Assembly: GCA_009377605.1 (NCBI GenBank)
Contig: WHTT01000002.1
Coordinates: 62,001-126,000 of the forward strand
Direction of reading: 5' to 3'
Source of the DNA: Luteitalea sp.
GTDB taxonomy: Bacteria; Acidobacteriota; Vicinamibacteria; Vicinamibacterales; Vicinamibacteraceae
DNA: 64,000 nt
The notes under the pieces were generated by a model, which saw only the letters and a list, made by a program, of their open reading frames with translations, had not been told where the DNA came from and ran no database searches. Position numbers and translations under genes: made by a program. Positions 32,263-40,314 of this stretch are shown in pieces. Each line of letters opens with the position of its first letter. Position 1 is the stretch's first letter.

Positions 32263-33394
32263 CCATGACTTCGTTTGCAATGAGCATGCCGGCGCGAGTG
32301 AGCCGGACGCAGGGCCATTCGAGGCGCAAATAACCCATTTCGAGGAACGGCTGCAGAGCCGCAGCGTAGCGTTGCTGAACATCGATACCATAACGTTCCC
32401 GGATTCGCGCGGTGTTTACACCACTCGTCAACCTCAAGGCCGTAATGATCGCTTCCGATCCCGCCACCTCGGACTCGAGCACCCGTCTCTCGACGGCCGT
32501 CGGCTGACCCGCCTCCACGCGCCGAACGTACTCCGCGGTGGACTGGACGTTCCACCAGCGTGTGCCCGCTCGCGTTCCATGTGCGCCACAGCCGAACGCG
32601 AGCCATTCGCCATCGGTCCAGTACTTCAGATTGTGGCGAGAGGCACGGCCCGGCCGTGCCACGTTCGAGATTTCGTACTGCTCGTAACCAGCGGCGTCGA
32701 GGTAAGCCAGGCCGTCCATGTACATCATGGCGGCGTCCTCGTCCGGCGCTTGGCTCCAACCGCCCCTCGCCATGTCCTCCTTGAGCGGAGCATTTGGGTA
32801 CAGCTCCAACAAGTACAGCGAGGCGTGCTCCGGCTCGAGCTCGACGAGGGCACGAACCGATTCGAGCCAGTGCGCGACGGTTTGCTGGGGTAGCCACAGC
32901 ATCAGATCGAGACTGATGTTGTCGAACCCAGCCGCGCGCGCGGTGTCGTACGCGGCGCGTGCTCGCGCGGCATCGTGGAGTCGGCCGAGCCGGCGCAGCT
33001 CTTCGTCTCGAAACGATTGCACGCCGTAGCTGAGGCGCGTGACGCCCGCCGCTTTGAACGCCGCCAGACGATCTTTCGACACGGTTTCCGGGTTCGCCTC
33101 GATCGTGATCTCCGCGTCGGCCGCGACACGAAACGCACGGCGGCATGCGTCGAGAATCGCCTCGAGCTCATGAGGCTCCAAGAGGGACGGCGTGCCACCG
33201 CCCAGGTAGATCGTATCGATCGGATCTGGCCCCCCCGCGCGACGGATCTCGTCAACGAGCGCCCGCACGTACCGCGCCTTGAGCGCCGCGTCCAGTAAAC
33301 CGCGATTGAAGTTACAGTAATGACAGATCGCGCTGCAAAAGGGGACGTGGATGTACGCCCCTAAAGGCGCGGGGCCCGAGGGTGATGGGAGCAC
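32249..33394 (-). CDS. hemW: HemW-family radical SAM protein (haem chaperone / coproporphyrinogen oxidase-like)
   Basis: A radical SAM protein of about 381 residues related to HemN; HemW binds haem and is thought to insert it into client proteins. The cluster motif is PFCSAICHYCNF (CX3CX2C), followed by IDTIYLGGGTPSLLEPHEL and YGVQSFRDEELRRLGRLHD. The HemW hallmark RHNLKYWTDGEWLAFGCGAH is present. I start it at the GTG at 33392-33394, shortly before GAYIHVPFC. The frame stays open upstream, but those residues (SPPHLVTPSP) come from the heptamer repeat. The start is therefore uncertain by a few codons. Confidence 0.87.
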   Translation of the reverse strand: MLPSPSGPAPLGAYIHVPFCSAICHYCNFNRGLLDAALKARYVRALVDEIRRAGGPDPIDTIYLGGGTPSLLEPHELEAILDACRRAFRVAADAEITIEANPETVSKDRLAAFKAAGVTRLSYGVQSFRDEELRRLGRLHDAARARAAYDTARAAGFDNISLDLMLWLPQQTVAHWLESVRALVELEPEHASLYLLELYPNAPLKEDMARGGWSQAPDEDAAMMYMDGLAYLDAAGYEQYEISNVARPGRASRHNLKYWTDGEWLAFGCGAHGTRAGTRWWNVQSTAEYVRRVEAGQPTAVERRVLESEVAGSEAIITALRLTSGVNTARIRERYGIDVQQRYAAALQPFLEMGYLRLEWPCVRLTRAGMLIANEVMELFV

Positions 33395-33403
33395 GGGGCA
33401 ATT

Positions 33404-33563
33404 CGGTGACGGGGTGACAAGGTGAGGGGGTGACCAGGTGAGCGGGTGAGAGGCGATCCGCTGAGCGGGGTTGAAGTCGTGTGCGGTACCGCAGCTTTCG
33501 ACGCTAGCCCACATACGCTGAAACAACCCCCATCACCTTGTCACCCCGTTCACCTTGTCACCC
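33404..33563. repeat. Inverted GGTGACA heptamer element between hemW and the DnaC-like gene
   Basis: Heptamers on the plus strand (about 33404-33451) and their complements (about 33531-33563) flank a core of 80 bases. On the minus strand the core reads GTTTCAGCGTATGTGGGCTA then GCGTCGAAAGCTGCGG (33489-33524), nearly identical to the core at 27148-27182. It fills the gap between the two genes almost completely. Confidence 0.88.
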
Positions 33564-33564
33564 G

Positions 33565-34428
33565 TTACGACCCTGCCCGGCCACCTGGCCACTTGACGTC
33601 CAGCGGCTCTGCCGGTAGCTGTGCGCGGGTGGCGCGCAACTGCGCCCGAACTTGCGCGCTGGTGCGCGAAGGCAATCGTCTCAGCGTCGATTTTCGCATC
33701 TCCCACATCGTCCGCAAGCTTTCCTCGTCATCGGCATTGGGCGGACGCGGCTCGCGATAATCGAGCCCTTCGAGATGGACCGGCTCGCACATCTCGAGCA
33801 AGCGCGAGTACATGCGGAAGCCGATACGGGCGCGGAGCGAATCCGGATCGACCAGATCGCCCGTGTCGGGATAGTTCGACGTGAAGAGTGTCAGTCGCTG
33901 GTTACTGTAGCGGTTGTTGACGATGAGATTGAGAGTCTCGTCGACCCATTCGGACGTCTTTTCGGCGCCAAGGTCGTCCAGAACGAGCACCTGGCTCTCC
34001 ATGACCGGCCGCAGCACCTCTGGCTCGGTGGCATGAACGCTCGAACCGTAGGTGCTGCGAATGAGACGCAAGAGATCGCGCGTGTCATAGAAGGTTGCAC
34101 GCAACCCGTAGCGCAGCACGAGCTCGCGAAGCACACCGACGCTCAAGTGTGTCTTGCCGACACCCGGGGGACCGAGTAGCAACAACCCCTTCTCAGCCAG
34201 CGGCCCCTGGTCGACGAGCGTCCGCGCATGCTTGAGCGCGACACGCAGCCGTTCATTGTACGGGGTGAAGCTGTCGAGGGTACAGTGCTGATATCGTCGC
34301 GGCACATTCGCCTGCTCGTGCAACCGCATGGAGGCATCGCGCTTCCAGCACTCGCATCGCATCACGCGACGCACGCCGTCGATTTCCATCGGCCGCCAAC
34401 CCGTGTCGTCGCAGAGTGGGCACGCCAT
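33565..34428 (-). CDS. DnaC/DnaI-like ATPase with N-terminal zinc ribbon (helicase-loader-like)
   Basis: A 287-residue AAA+ ATPase. The N-terminus has a Cys cluster (ACPLCDDTGWRP and RCECW) suited to bind zinc, then Walker A GPPGVGKTHLSVG, Walker B LVLDDLGAEKTSEW, sensor-1 FTSNYPD and a C-terminal Arg-rich tail. This layout matches DnaC/DnaI/IstB-type proteins that load the replicative helicase; IstB partners of IS21 have no such zinc-binding head and no transposase is nearby. The ATG at 34426-34428 is the family start. It is downstream of the hspR operon, separated by an AGTGACG inverted repeat. Confidence 0.82.
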   Translation of the reverse strand: MACPLCDDTGWRPMEIDGVRRVMRCECWKRDASMRLHEQANVPRRYQHCTLDSFTPYNERLRVALKHARTLVDQGPLAEKGLLLLGPPGVGKTHLSVGVLRELVLRYGLRATFYDTRDLLRLIRSTYGSSVHATEPEVLRPVMESQVLVLDDLGAEKTSEWVDETLNLIVNNRYSNQRLTLFTSNYPDTGDLVDPDSLRARIGFRMYSRLLEMCEPVHLEGLDYREPRPPNADDEESLRTMWEMRKSTLRRLPSRTSAQVRAQLRATRAQLPAEPLDVKWPGGRAGS

Positions 34429-34452
34429 GGGGACGATGATACAGCAGATCAA

Positions 34453-34516
34453 AATCAGTGACGAGTGACGAGTCACGAGCCGGCGCTTCGCGGCTCGTCA
34501 CTCGTCACTCGTCACT
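34453..34516. repeat. Inverted AGTGACG heptamers between the DnaC-like gene and hspR
   Basis: AGTGACGAGTGACGAGTCACGAGCC on one side faces GGCTCGTCACTCGTCACTCG on the other across a short GC-rich loop (described here in parts). The arms pair over about 20 bases. The hspR stop codon (TGA) is part of the first repeat unit, as for nusB. Confidence 0.8.
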
Positions 34517-34967
34517 TCTCAGTCCTGACCGTCTCGACATCAATGGTCGGTTGCGTCGATTGATCGGCGCGAGGTGCGGGTGGGGGGTGCGACGCGCGCA
34601 CGAGCGTCGTTGGTGTGGAGCGGACAAGGGCCGTCGAGAGCCGCTGCTCCCAGTCACCCAGACCGCGCGCCAGCTCGCGCTTGACGTACTCCATGAACTC
34701 GTTGACCTCGTGCTGCATCTGCTCGATCCGCTCGCGCATGTTGAGGATGATCTCGACACCGGCGAGATTCACGCCGAGCTCGCGCGTGAGCGACAAGATG
34801 GTCTCGAGCCGCTCGAGGTCTTCGTCCGAATAGAGCCGCGTATTGCCTTCGGTCCGCGACGGCTTGAGGAGTCCTTCGCGCTCGTACAGACGGAGGGTCT
34901 GCGGGTGAATATCGTACCGCTTCGCCACCGCGCTAATCATGTAGTACGCCTTGCCGTGTTTGGCCAT
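34512..34967 (-). CDS. hspR: MerR-family heat-shock repressor HspR
   Basis: A 151-residue MerR-type regulator. The N-terminal winged helix reads YMISAVAKRYDIHPQTLR then LYEREGLLKPSRTEGNTR and LYSDEDLERL, followed by a dimerisation helix (ILNMRERIEQMQHEVNEFM) and a disordered tail. In actinobacteria HspR sits at the end of dnaK-grpE-dnaJ-hspR and represses it by binding HAIR operators (CTTGAGT-N7-ACTCAAG) with DnaK as co-repressor. Here it directly follows dnaJ with a 2-base gap, which makes the same autoregulatory role likely. I could not find a convincing HAIR operator at the dnaK promoter. The last codon and stop lie in an AGTGACG repeat. Confidence 0.88.
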   Translation of the reverse strand: MAKHGKAYYMISAVAKRYDIHPQTLRLYEREGLLKPSRTEGNTRLYSDEDLERLETILSLTRELGVNLAGVEIILNMRERIEQMQHEVNEFMEYVKRELARGLGDWEQRLSTALVRSTPTTLVRASHPPPAPRADQSTQPTIDVETVRTEK

Positions 34968-34969
34968 AG

Positions 34970-36061
34970 CTAGGTGCTATGCCCCTTCCTGCTCTCTTCG
35001 TTCCAAATCGACGCAAGCTCGCGCATGAGCGCACGCGCACGCTCATCGACCAGCGGCGGCAGCACGAGTCGGACGTGCACGATGAGATCCCCCCGGCGAC
35101 CGAGCCGCAAGGAGTGCATCCCACGCTCGCGCACGCGAAACCGCTGGCCCCCCTGCGTGCCCGGCGGGATGCGCAGCATTGTGGTACCGTCCGGTGTGGG
35201 CACCTCCAGGCGCGCACCCAAGGCGGCCTCGTGCACGCCCACCGCGAGCTCCAGCGCCAAATCGTCCCCGTCGCGCTGAAACAGCTCGTGCGGCGCGACA
35301 CGTACGCGCACCCGCAGGTCACCGCGCGGCCCACCGTAGCGCCCGGCATGTCCCTGGGCGCTCACGGTGATCTCGTCGCCGTCGGCAACGCCAGGCGACA
35401 CGGGAACCTCCCTCGCGTGACTGCGCGTGATCACACCTTCGCCGTGGCACGCCTGGCAGCGCGCCGCTCGCTGGTACCCATCACCATGGCACTGTGAGCA
35501 CGTCTTGGAAAACACCATGTGCCCACGAGCCCCACGGACGATGCCCTCACCACGACACCTCGGGCAAACGGCTTCGGGCACCGCGATCCAGCCCGCACCA
35601 AAGCAGGCATCACATGGGTCGTGGCGTGTCACGGTGACCGAGTGCTGGCCGCCGGCGGAGGCTGTCTCGAAGGGCGCGGTGATCTCCACGTGCAGATCGG
35701 CCCCGCGCTCCGGTGCCCTGGCAGAGCCTCGCTGCTGCGGCCGAAACATGTCCGCAAACAGCTCACCAAACGTCGAGGCTGCCATCCCCTCCGCCGACGC
35801 GCTGAAGTCGAAGCGCTCGAACGCAAACGTCACCCCGCCCGCCTGCGCCAACATCGCGTCCCCGCGCTGGTCGTACTCGCGCCGCTGATTCGGATCGCTC
35901 AAAATCTCGTACGCGAGGGTCACGACGCGAAAGCGCACTGCCGCCGCCTCATCACCCGGATTGATGTTGGGATGATACCGGCGAGCAAGCCGACGATATG
36001 CCCGGCGCACATCCGTGAGCGTTGCGTCCGCCGGCACCCCGAGGATGGCATACAGGTTCAT
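34970..36061 (-). CDS. dnaJ: DnaJ co-chaperone with HPN in place of HPD
   Basis: A 363-residue type I J-protein. The J domain covers residues 1-65 (MNLYAILGVPADATLTDVRR). The zinc-binding domain has all four CXXCXGXG-type repeats (CDACFGAG, CPRCRGEG, CSQCHGDG, CQACHGEG), and the C-terminal substrate-binding domains follow (APHELFQRDGDDLALEL, PPGTQGGQRFRVRERG). The catalytic HPD tripeptide reads His30-Pro31-Asn32 (RRYHPNINPGD); the codon is AAC. In E. coli DnaJ the matching Asp-to-Asn change prevents stimulation of DnaK ATPase. The Gly/Phe linker is short. grpE is absent between dnaK and dnaJ. Start at 36059-36061. Confidence 0.9.
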   Translation of the reverse strand: MNLYAILGVPADATLTDVRRAYRRLARRYHPNINPGDEAAAVRFRVVTLAYEILSDPNQRREYDQRGDAMLAQAGGVTFAFERFDFSASAEGMAASTFGELFADMFRPQQRGSARAPERGADLHVEITAPFETASAGGQHSVTVTRHDPCDACFGAGWIAVPEAVCPRCRGEGIVRGARGHMVFSKTCSQCHGDGYQRAARCQACHGEGVITRSHAREVPVSPGVADGDEITVSAQGHAGRYGGPRGDLRVRVRVAPHELFQRDGDDLALELAVGVHEAALGARLEVPTPDGTTMLRIPPGTQGGQRFRVRERGMHSLRLGRRGDLIVHVRLVLPPLVDERARALMRELASIWNEESRKGHST

Positions 36062-36065
36062 GACA

Positions 36066-36092
36066 ATCAGTGGCCACTGACCACTACTCGGG
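36066..36092. repeat. TGGTCAGTGGCCA repeat between dnaJ and dnaK
   Basis: The 37-base gap is filled by AATCAGTGGCCACTGACCAC then TACTCGG, the complement of GAGTAGTGGTCAGTGGCCA found at 26016-26058 and 11971-12007. The core AGTGGCCACT is itself palindromic. Confidence 0.7.
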
Positions 36093-36098
36093 TCGGGC

Positions 36099-38000
36099 CT
36101 ACTTCTCGTCGACGACCTCGGCGTCGATGACCTCCCCATCGCCGCGGTCTGTGGCACCGCCGGCACCCGGGCCGGCATCACCACCAGGCGTGTCCGCCGG
36201 CCCGGCCGTCTGCTGATACAGATGTGACGCGAGCGCGTGCTGTGCCTGAGTCAGACGCTCCATGGCTTTGTTCGTCGCGGCGACGTCGTTGGCCTCGAGC
36301 GCCTTCTTGACGTCGTTGATGGCCGCTTCGACCGTCGCGCGATCCGCAGCGGGCACCTTGTCACCCGCATCCTGCAACGCGCGCTCGGCGACATAGACGG
36401 CCTGGTCGGCACGATTGCGGGTCTCCGCCTCGTCACGCCGCGCCTTGTCCTCTTCGACGTGGAGCTCCGCATCCTGGCGCATCCGCTCGACCTCGTCCTT
36501 GCTGAGGCCGCTCGATGCGGTAATGGTGATCTTCTGCTCTTTGCCGGTCGCGCGATCCTTCGCCGAGACGTTGACGATGCCGTTCGCGTCGATGTCGAAG
36601 GTCACCTCGACCTGTGGCACGCCACGCGGCGCTGGCGGGATGCCGTCCAGGATGAACCGTCCCAGCGCTCGATTATCACGCGCCATCTGACGCTCGCCCT
36701 GCAACACGTGCACCTCGACGCTCGTTTGACTGTCGGCCGCTGTCGAGAAGACCTCGCTCTTGCGAGTCGGAATCGTCGTGTTCCGCGAGATCAGCGTCGT
36801 CATGACGCCGCCCAGCGTTTCGATGCCCAAAGACAGTGGCGTCACGTCGAGCAGGAGCAGATCCTTCACCTCCCCGCCCAGGACGCCTGCCTGGACCCCC
36901 GCCCCGACCGCCACGACCTCGTCCGGATTCACGCCTTTGTGTGGCTCTTTGCCGAACAGCTCCTTGACGATCTGGTTCACGCGTGGAATGCGCGTGGAGC
37001 CACCCACGAGGACGACCTCGTCGATGGCGGACGGCTGGAGTCCTGAATCGGCCAGCGCCTGCTTGCACGGGCCAACCGTCTTCTGCAGCAGGTCATCGAC
37101 GAGCGACTCGAACTTCGCCCGCGTGAGCTTCATCGAGAGATGTTTGGGCCCGGTTTGATCCGCCGTGATGAAGGGCAGGTTGACCTCGGTCTCCATCAAC
37201 GTCGACAGCTCCATCTTGGCCTTCTCGGCCGCTTCCTTCAATCGCTGGAGCGCCATACGGTCCTTGCCGAGATCGATGCCTTCGGCCTTCTTGAACTCGG
37301 TGATGATCCAATCGATGATGCGCTGGTCGAGGTTGTCGCCGCCGAGGTGCGTGTCACCGTTGGTCGCCTTGACCTCGACAACGCCTTCGCCCACCTCGAG
37401 AATCGAGATGTCGAACGTGCCGCCGCCGAAGTCGTAGACCGCAATCTTCTCGTCCTTCTTCTTGTCGAGGCCATACGCAAGCGCCGCGGCCGTCGGCTCG
37501 TTGACGATCCGTACGACCTCGAGACCGGCAATCTCGCCGGCTTCCTTCGTCGCTTGGCGCTGCGCATCGTTGAAGTAGGCAGGCACGGTAAGGACGGCCC
37601 TCGCGACCGGCTGTCCGAGATAGTCCTCCGCCGCCTGCTTCAGCTTCTGCAGCACCATGGCCGAGATCTGCGGCGGCGCCCACTTCTGAGCCCCAGCGTC
37701 GATACGCACGTCCTGCCCCAGGGGCGCCACCTTGTACGGCACCATCTTCATCTCTTCCGAGACTTCGTCGTACCGACGGCCCATGAAGCGCTTGATGGAG
37801 AACACCGTGTTCTCCGGGTTGGTGACCGCCTGCCGTTTGGCCACCTGGCCGACGAGACGCTCACCCGACTTGGTGAACGCCACGACCGACGGGGTCAGCC
37901 GACTCCCTTCCTGATTGGTGACAACGGTCGGCTCGCCGCCCTCCATGACCGCCACCACCGAGTTGGTTGTACCCAAGTCGATGCCAATGATCTTGCTCAT
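36099..38000 (-). CDS. dnaK: Molecular chaperone DnaK (Hsp70)
   Basis: A 633-residue Hsp70. The N-terminus is [20 protein letters not shown]. The ATPase signatures [19 protein letters not shown] and [20 protein letters not shown] are intact, the interdomain linker is [20 protein letters not shown], and the C-terminal tail is acidic ([12 protein letters not shown]). The start at 37998-38000 has a GAGGATC ribosome binding site; an ATG 14 codons earlier gives a non-family leader. It leads the dnaK-dnaJ-hspR operon from the strong promoter at 38137-38165. grpE is not in the cluster. Confidence 0.96.
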   Translation of the reverse strand: MSKIIGIDLGTTNSVVAVMEGGEPTVVTNQEGSRLTPSVVAFTKSGERLVGQVAKRQAVTNPENTVFSIKRFMGRRYDEVSEEMKMVPYKVAPLGQDVRIDAGAQKWAPPQISAMVLQKLKQAAEDYLGQPVARAVLTVPAYFNDAQRQATKEAGEIAGLEVVRIVNEPTAAALAYGLDKKKDEKIAVYDFGGGTFDISILEVGEGVVEVKATNGDTHLGGDNLDQRIIDWIITEFKKAEGIDLGKDRMALQRLKEAAEKAKMELSTLMETEVNLPFITADQTGPKHLSMKLTRAKFESLVDDLLQKTVGPCKQALADSGLQPSAIDEVVLVGGSTRIPRVNQIVKELFGKEPHKGVNPDEVVAVGAGVQAGVLGGEVKDLLLLDVTPLSLGIETLGGVMTTLISRNTTIPTRKSEVFSTAADSQTSVEVHVLQGERQMARDNRALGRFILDGIPPAPRGVPQVEVTFDIDANGIVNVSAKDRATGKEQKITITASSGLSKDEVERMRQDAELHVEEDKARRDEAETRNRADQAVYVAERALQDAGDKVPAADRATVEAAINDVKKALEANDVAATNKAMERLTQAQHALASHLYQQTAGPADTPGGDAGPGAGGATDRGDGEVIDAEVVDEK

Positions 38001-38136
38001 AGCTATTGATCCTCGCTCCTCTGTGACTACCCGAGAAGGCACGGCTCAGCGTGCCCGCCGTTGGCGCGGCGCAGGCTCGGGCGTGGGCCGGCCACGCCCT
38101 CGGGCGCTCACCGGAGGTCCCATTAACATAGCGACT
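38001..38136. other. 5' leader region of dnaK
   Basis: About 130 bases between the predicted -10 box and the dnaK ATG. I see no HAIR (CTTGAGT-N7-ACTCAAG) or CIRCE (TTAGCACTC-N9-GAGTGCTAA) operator here. The leader is GC-rich with several short complementary stretches (GGGCGTGGCC and similar) that could fold, but no defined RNA element is recognised. Confidence 0.4.
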
Positions 38137-38165
38137 AGCATAAAATATGAGTGTCATCCTGTCAA
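38137..38165 (-). promoter_or_regulatory. Predicted sigma-70-type promoter of dnaK-dnaJ-hspR
   Basis: On the minus strand a perfect -35 TTGACA (38160-38165) is followed after exactly 17 bases by TATGCT (38137-38142). The AT-rich segment stands out from the GC-rich surroundings. An ACTCAT half-site lies in the spacer, but a full HspR inverted repeat is not visible. Confidence 0.7.
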
Positions 38166-38315
38166 TGCCATCCCTCGCCACGGCCACCGTCGGCGGCAGG
38201 CCGTTGCACGGCGCGTTCGGCGAGCGTCAGTCCTCCGCACGAGATTTCCCTGAACGCTCTCGCTTTTCTGCTACACTGAACCTGTCAGCCTGCCTGAGTA
38301 CACGTCGAGGGCTTC
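38166..38315 (+). promoter_or_regulatory. Upstream region of the FecR-domain gene
   Basis: This region contains a remnant of the double-palindrome repeat (GGCGCGTTCGGCGAGCG near 38211-38227) and a possible -10 box TACACT at 38272-38277 without a clear -35. A GAGGG ribosome binding site lies just before the ATG at 38316. Support for the promoter is weak. Confidence 0.3.
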
Positions 38316-40259
38316 ATGCGTCCCCGTGCCCTTCTATCTCTGTCACTAGGATCCGTCGTTTGTCTGGCCGCCCTGTTGGCGCTCGGGCTCGAGGCTCCAG
38401 CCTTCGCTCAGCTCCGAGACAGCGGGGCAATCGAGCAGGGCGACGGCGTTCCTCGTGTGGACGAGTACACGCAGGAACCGGTGTCCGTGGATGTGCCACC
38501 GCCATCCGTTTCAGACGTCGATGGCAGCGCGAGGCTGGTGCGCCGCGGCGAAGAGGAGTCGGTGTCCATCGGCAGTCCGTTGCTCGCCGGCGACTCGATT
38601 GCGACCGACAGAGGTCGCGTCGAGCTTGTCTGGGGGAACGGCAGCATCCTGTCGCTGGACGAGGGTTCTCGCGTCGATCTCTTGTCGGACGATCTGGTTC
38701 GTCTGGTCGCGGGTGGCCTCCGCGTGGAGCTCGCACTACGCGACCGCACCGAGCAGAACGGGCGAGCCGCTCCGTTCCGTGTCGATACCCCTGACGTCAC
38801 CGTCCAGATGCAGGACGGGGGCGACTACCGTATCGATGCAACGGGGAACGAGCGAGCCGGCGAAACGATGGTCGCGGTGCTCCGCGGAGAAGTCGACGTC
38901 GTTCGTGATGGCGATCAGGTGACGCTGATCGCTGGCGAGCGCGTCGTGGCGCGTGCCGATGAGCCGCTGGCGCCCATGACGTACAACGTGGCACGCTTCG
39001 ACGCCTTCGACACGTGGGTGGATGCGCGCCAGCGTAATCGCCAGGACAGTGCCTCGGCGGAGCACCTGCCGTCCGAGCTCGAACCCTATGGGCCGTCGTT
39101 CGACACACACGGCACCTGGCGCCGCGACCCCACATATGGCTCGGTCTGGTACCCACGCGCGTCTTCCGGTTGGCGTCCGTATTTCGATGGTGGATGGCGC
39201 TATTACCCAACATACGGGTGGACCTGGATCGTTGGGTCACGGTGGGGCTGGGTCACACATCACTACGGACGCTGGGGCGTCGGTGTTGGCGGCGCCTGGT
39301 TCTGGATTCCTGCGCGACGTTGGTCGGGGGCTTGGGTCTCCTGGGCCTGGACACCGAGCTATGTCGGCTGGAGCCCGCTTGGCTGGAACGGACGGCCGCT
39401 CTACGCGTTTGGCTCGTGGCGCTCCGGGTACGTTCGTGGGCACCGGCGCGGATATCGTGATGGATACTTCGACGGCCGGCACGCCTGGAGCGTCGTCCGC
39501 TGGGACCACTTCGGGCACCGGCGCTTGGATCGCCGGTACGCGGTGCGGGTGACGGACGTCGATTGGAGTCGCTCGCGCGTGACGGCAGGCCGTCGGTTGC
39601 CGCGTGCGGTCACGCGAAGCTATGCATCGCGCTCGGTGGCCGTACGCCGCGGCACGGGAACAGCTGTCCGTCGTGACCGGATCGTCTCGTCCTCTGCAGC
39701 CGCGCGCAGGTCGAGCGCGCGTGGCTCGTACGTGGCCGCGCCGCGCAACTCAGAGCGGGCGCGCACGCGCGCTGCGCGTGAGTCGGCGGTAGTGAGCGGC
39801 CGCCGCGCACAGCCACGCGCGCCGAACGCCGTGTCATCGACACTGGAACGGTCCCGCAGGATGGACAGCTCGCAGTCTCGGGACCTCGCACGGCGTCGCG
39901 CCGTCCCGAGGGCGGACCGAACGGTCTCGCCGACGCCGTCGTCTCGTGAGAGGCGGGGCACGGACAGACTCGATCGGCCCAGCGCAGCTTCTGAGCGGCG
40001 TAGCCTGCGGCGGGCGGTGCCTCGAGCCGCACCAGACACGCGGGTCGAGGCACGCTCCCGGGCGCGCTCGGCGTCACCGTCGCCACGGGGATCGTCGCGG
40101 GCGCGCTCGGCGTCACCGTCGCCACGGGGATCGTCGCAGGTGCGCTCGGCACCGCGGTCACGTGAGGCGGCAAGGGCGCGGTCCGCTCCGCCGCGCCAGT
40201 CCAAGGCGGAAGGCAACCGGGGCGGCAGCGAACGCCGGGCCGTCCGGCGGAAGAGGTAG
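38316..40259 (+). CDS. Exported FecR-domain / DUF6600-like protein with Arg-Ser-rich tail
   Basis: A 647-residue exported protein. A signal peptide (LLSLSLGSVVCLAALLALGL) is followed by a FecR-type beta-sandwich at about residues 75-215 (GSARLVRRGEEESVSIG, DRGRVELVWGNGSILSLDE, RGEVDVVRDGDQVTLIAGER). A Trp/Tyr/Gly-rich segment with repeated WYPR/GWRPY/GWTWIVG units (residues about 265-400) resembles DUF6600. The last 230 residues are extremely Arg/Ser/Ala-rich and include a perfect-looking 13-residue tandem repeat (ARSASPSPRGSSR, DNA 40062-40139). FecR domains elsewhere signal to ECF sigma factors, but no sigma factor or anti-sigma motif is adjacent. Codon use does not break across the tail, so a frameshift is unlikely. 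Function unknown. Confidence 0.75.
   Translation: MRPRALLSLSLGSVVCLAALLALGLEAPAFAQLRDSGAIEQGDGVPRVDEYTQEPVSVDVPPPSVSDVDGSARLVRRGEEESVSIGSPLLAGDSIATDRGRVELVWGNGSILSLDEGSRVDLLSDDLVRLVAGGLRVELALRDRTEQNGRAAPFRVDTPDVTVQMQDGGDYRIDATGNERAGETMVAVLRGEVDVVRDGDQVTLIAGERVVARADEPLAPMTYNVARFDAFDTWVDARQRNRQDSASAEHLPSELEPYGPSFDTHGTWRRDPTYGSVWYPRASSGWRPYFDGGWRYYPTYGWTWIVGSRWGWVTHHYGRWGVGVGGAWFWIPARRWSGAWVSWAWTPSYVGWSPLGWNGRPLYAFGSWRSGYVRGHRRGYRDGYFDGRHAWSVVRWDHFGHRRLDRRYAVRVTDVDWSRSRVTAGRRLPRAVTRSYASRSVAVRRGTGTAVRRDRIVSSSAAARRSSARGSYVAAPRNSERARTRAARESAVVSGRRAQPRAPNAVSSTLERSRRMDSSQSRDLARRRAVPRADRTVSPTPSSRERRGTDRLDRPSAASERRSLRRAVPRAAPDTRVEARSRARSASPSPRGSSRARSASPSPRGSSQVRSAPRSREAARARSAPPRQSKAEGNRGGSERRAVRRKR
40062..40139 (+). 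repeat. Two tandem 39-bp units in the FecR-domain gene
   Basis: Bases 40062-40100 and 40101-40139 are the same 39-base sequence with one difference near the end (GTCGCGG versus GTCGCAG). Each encodes ARSASPSPRGSSR/Q. The near identity at DNA level suggests a recent slippage duplication. Confidence 0.9.
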
Positions 40260-40263
40260 GAGG

Positions 40264-40312
40264 CTAGGGTCAAGGGATCAAGGGATCCTCGATCCCTTGA
40301 TCCCTGATTAAG
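40264..40312. repeat. GGGATCAA inverted repeat between the FecR gene and the penicillin-binding protein gene
   Basis: GGGTCAAGGGATCAAGGGATC faces GATCCCTTGATCCCTGAT across the centre CTCG, giving a stem of about 17 bases (AAGGGATCAAGGGATC with GATCCCTTGATCCCT). It ends two bases before the ATG of the penicillin-binding protein gene and occupies the place of its ribosome binding site. Confidence 0.75.
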
Positions 40313-40314
40313 AG

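Noticed and set aside
33565-34428. DnaC-like ATPase as an IS21 IstB transposition protein
   Set aside because: No IstA transposase or terminal inverted repeats nearby, and the N-terminal Cys cluster fits helicase loaders better.
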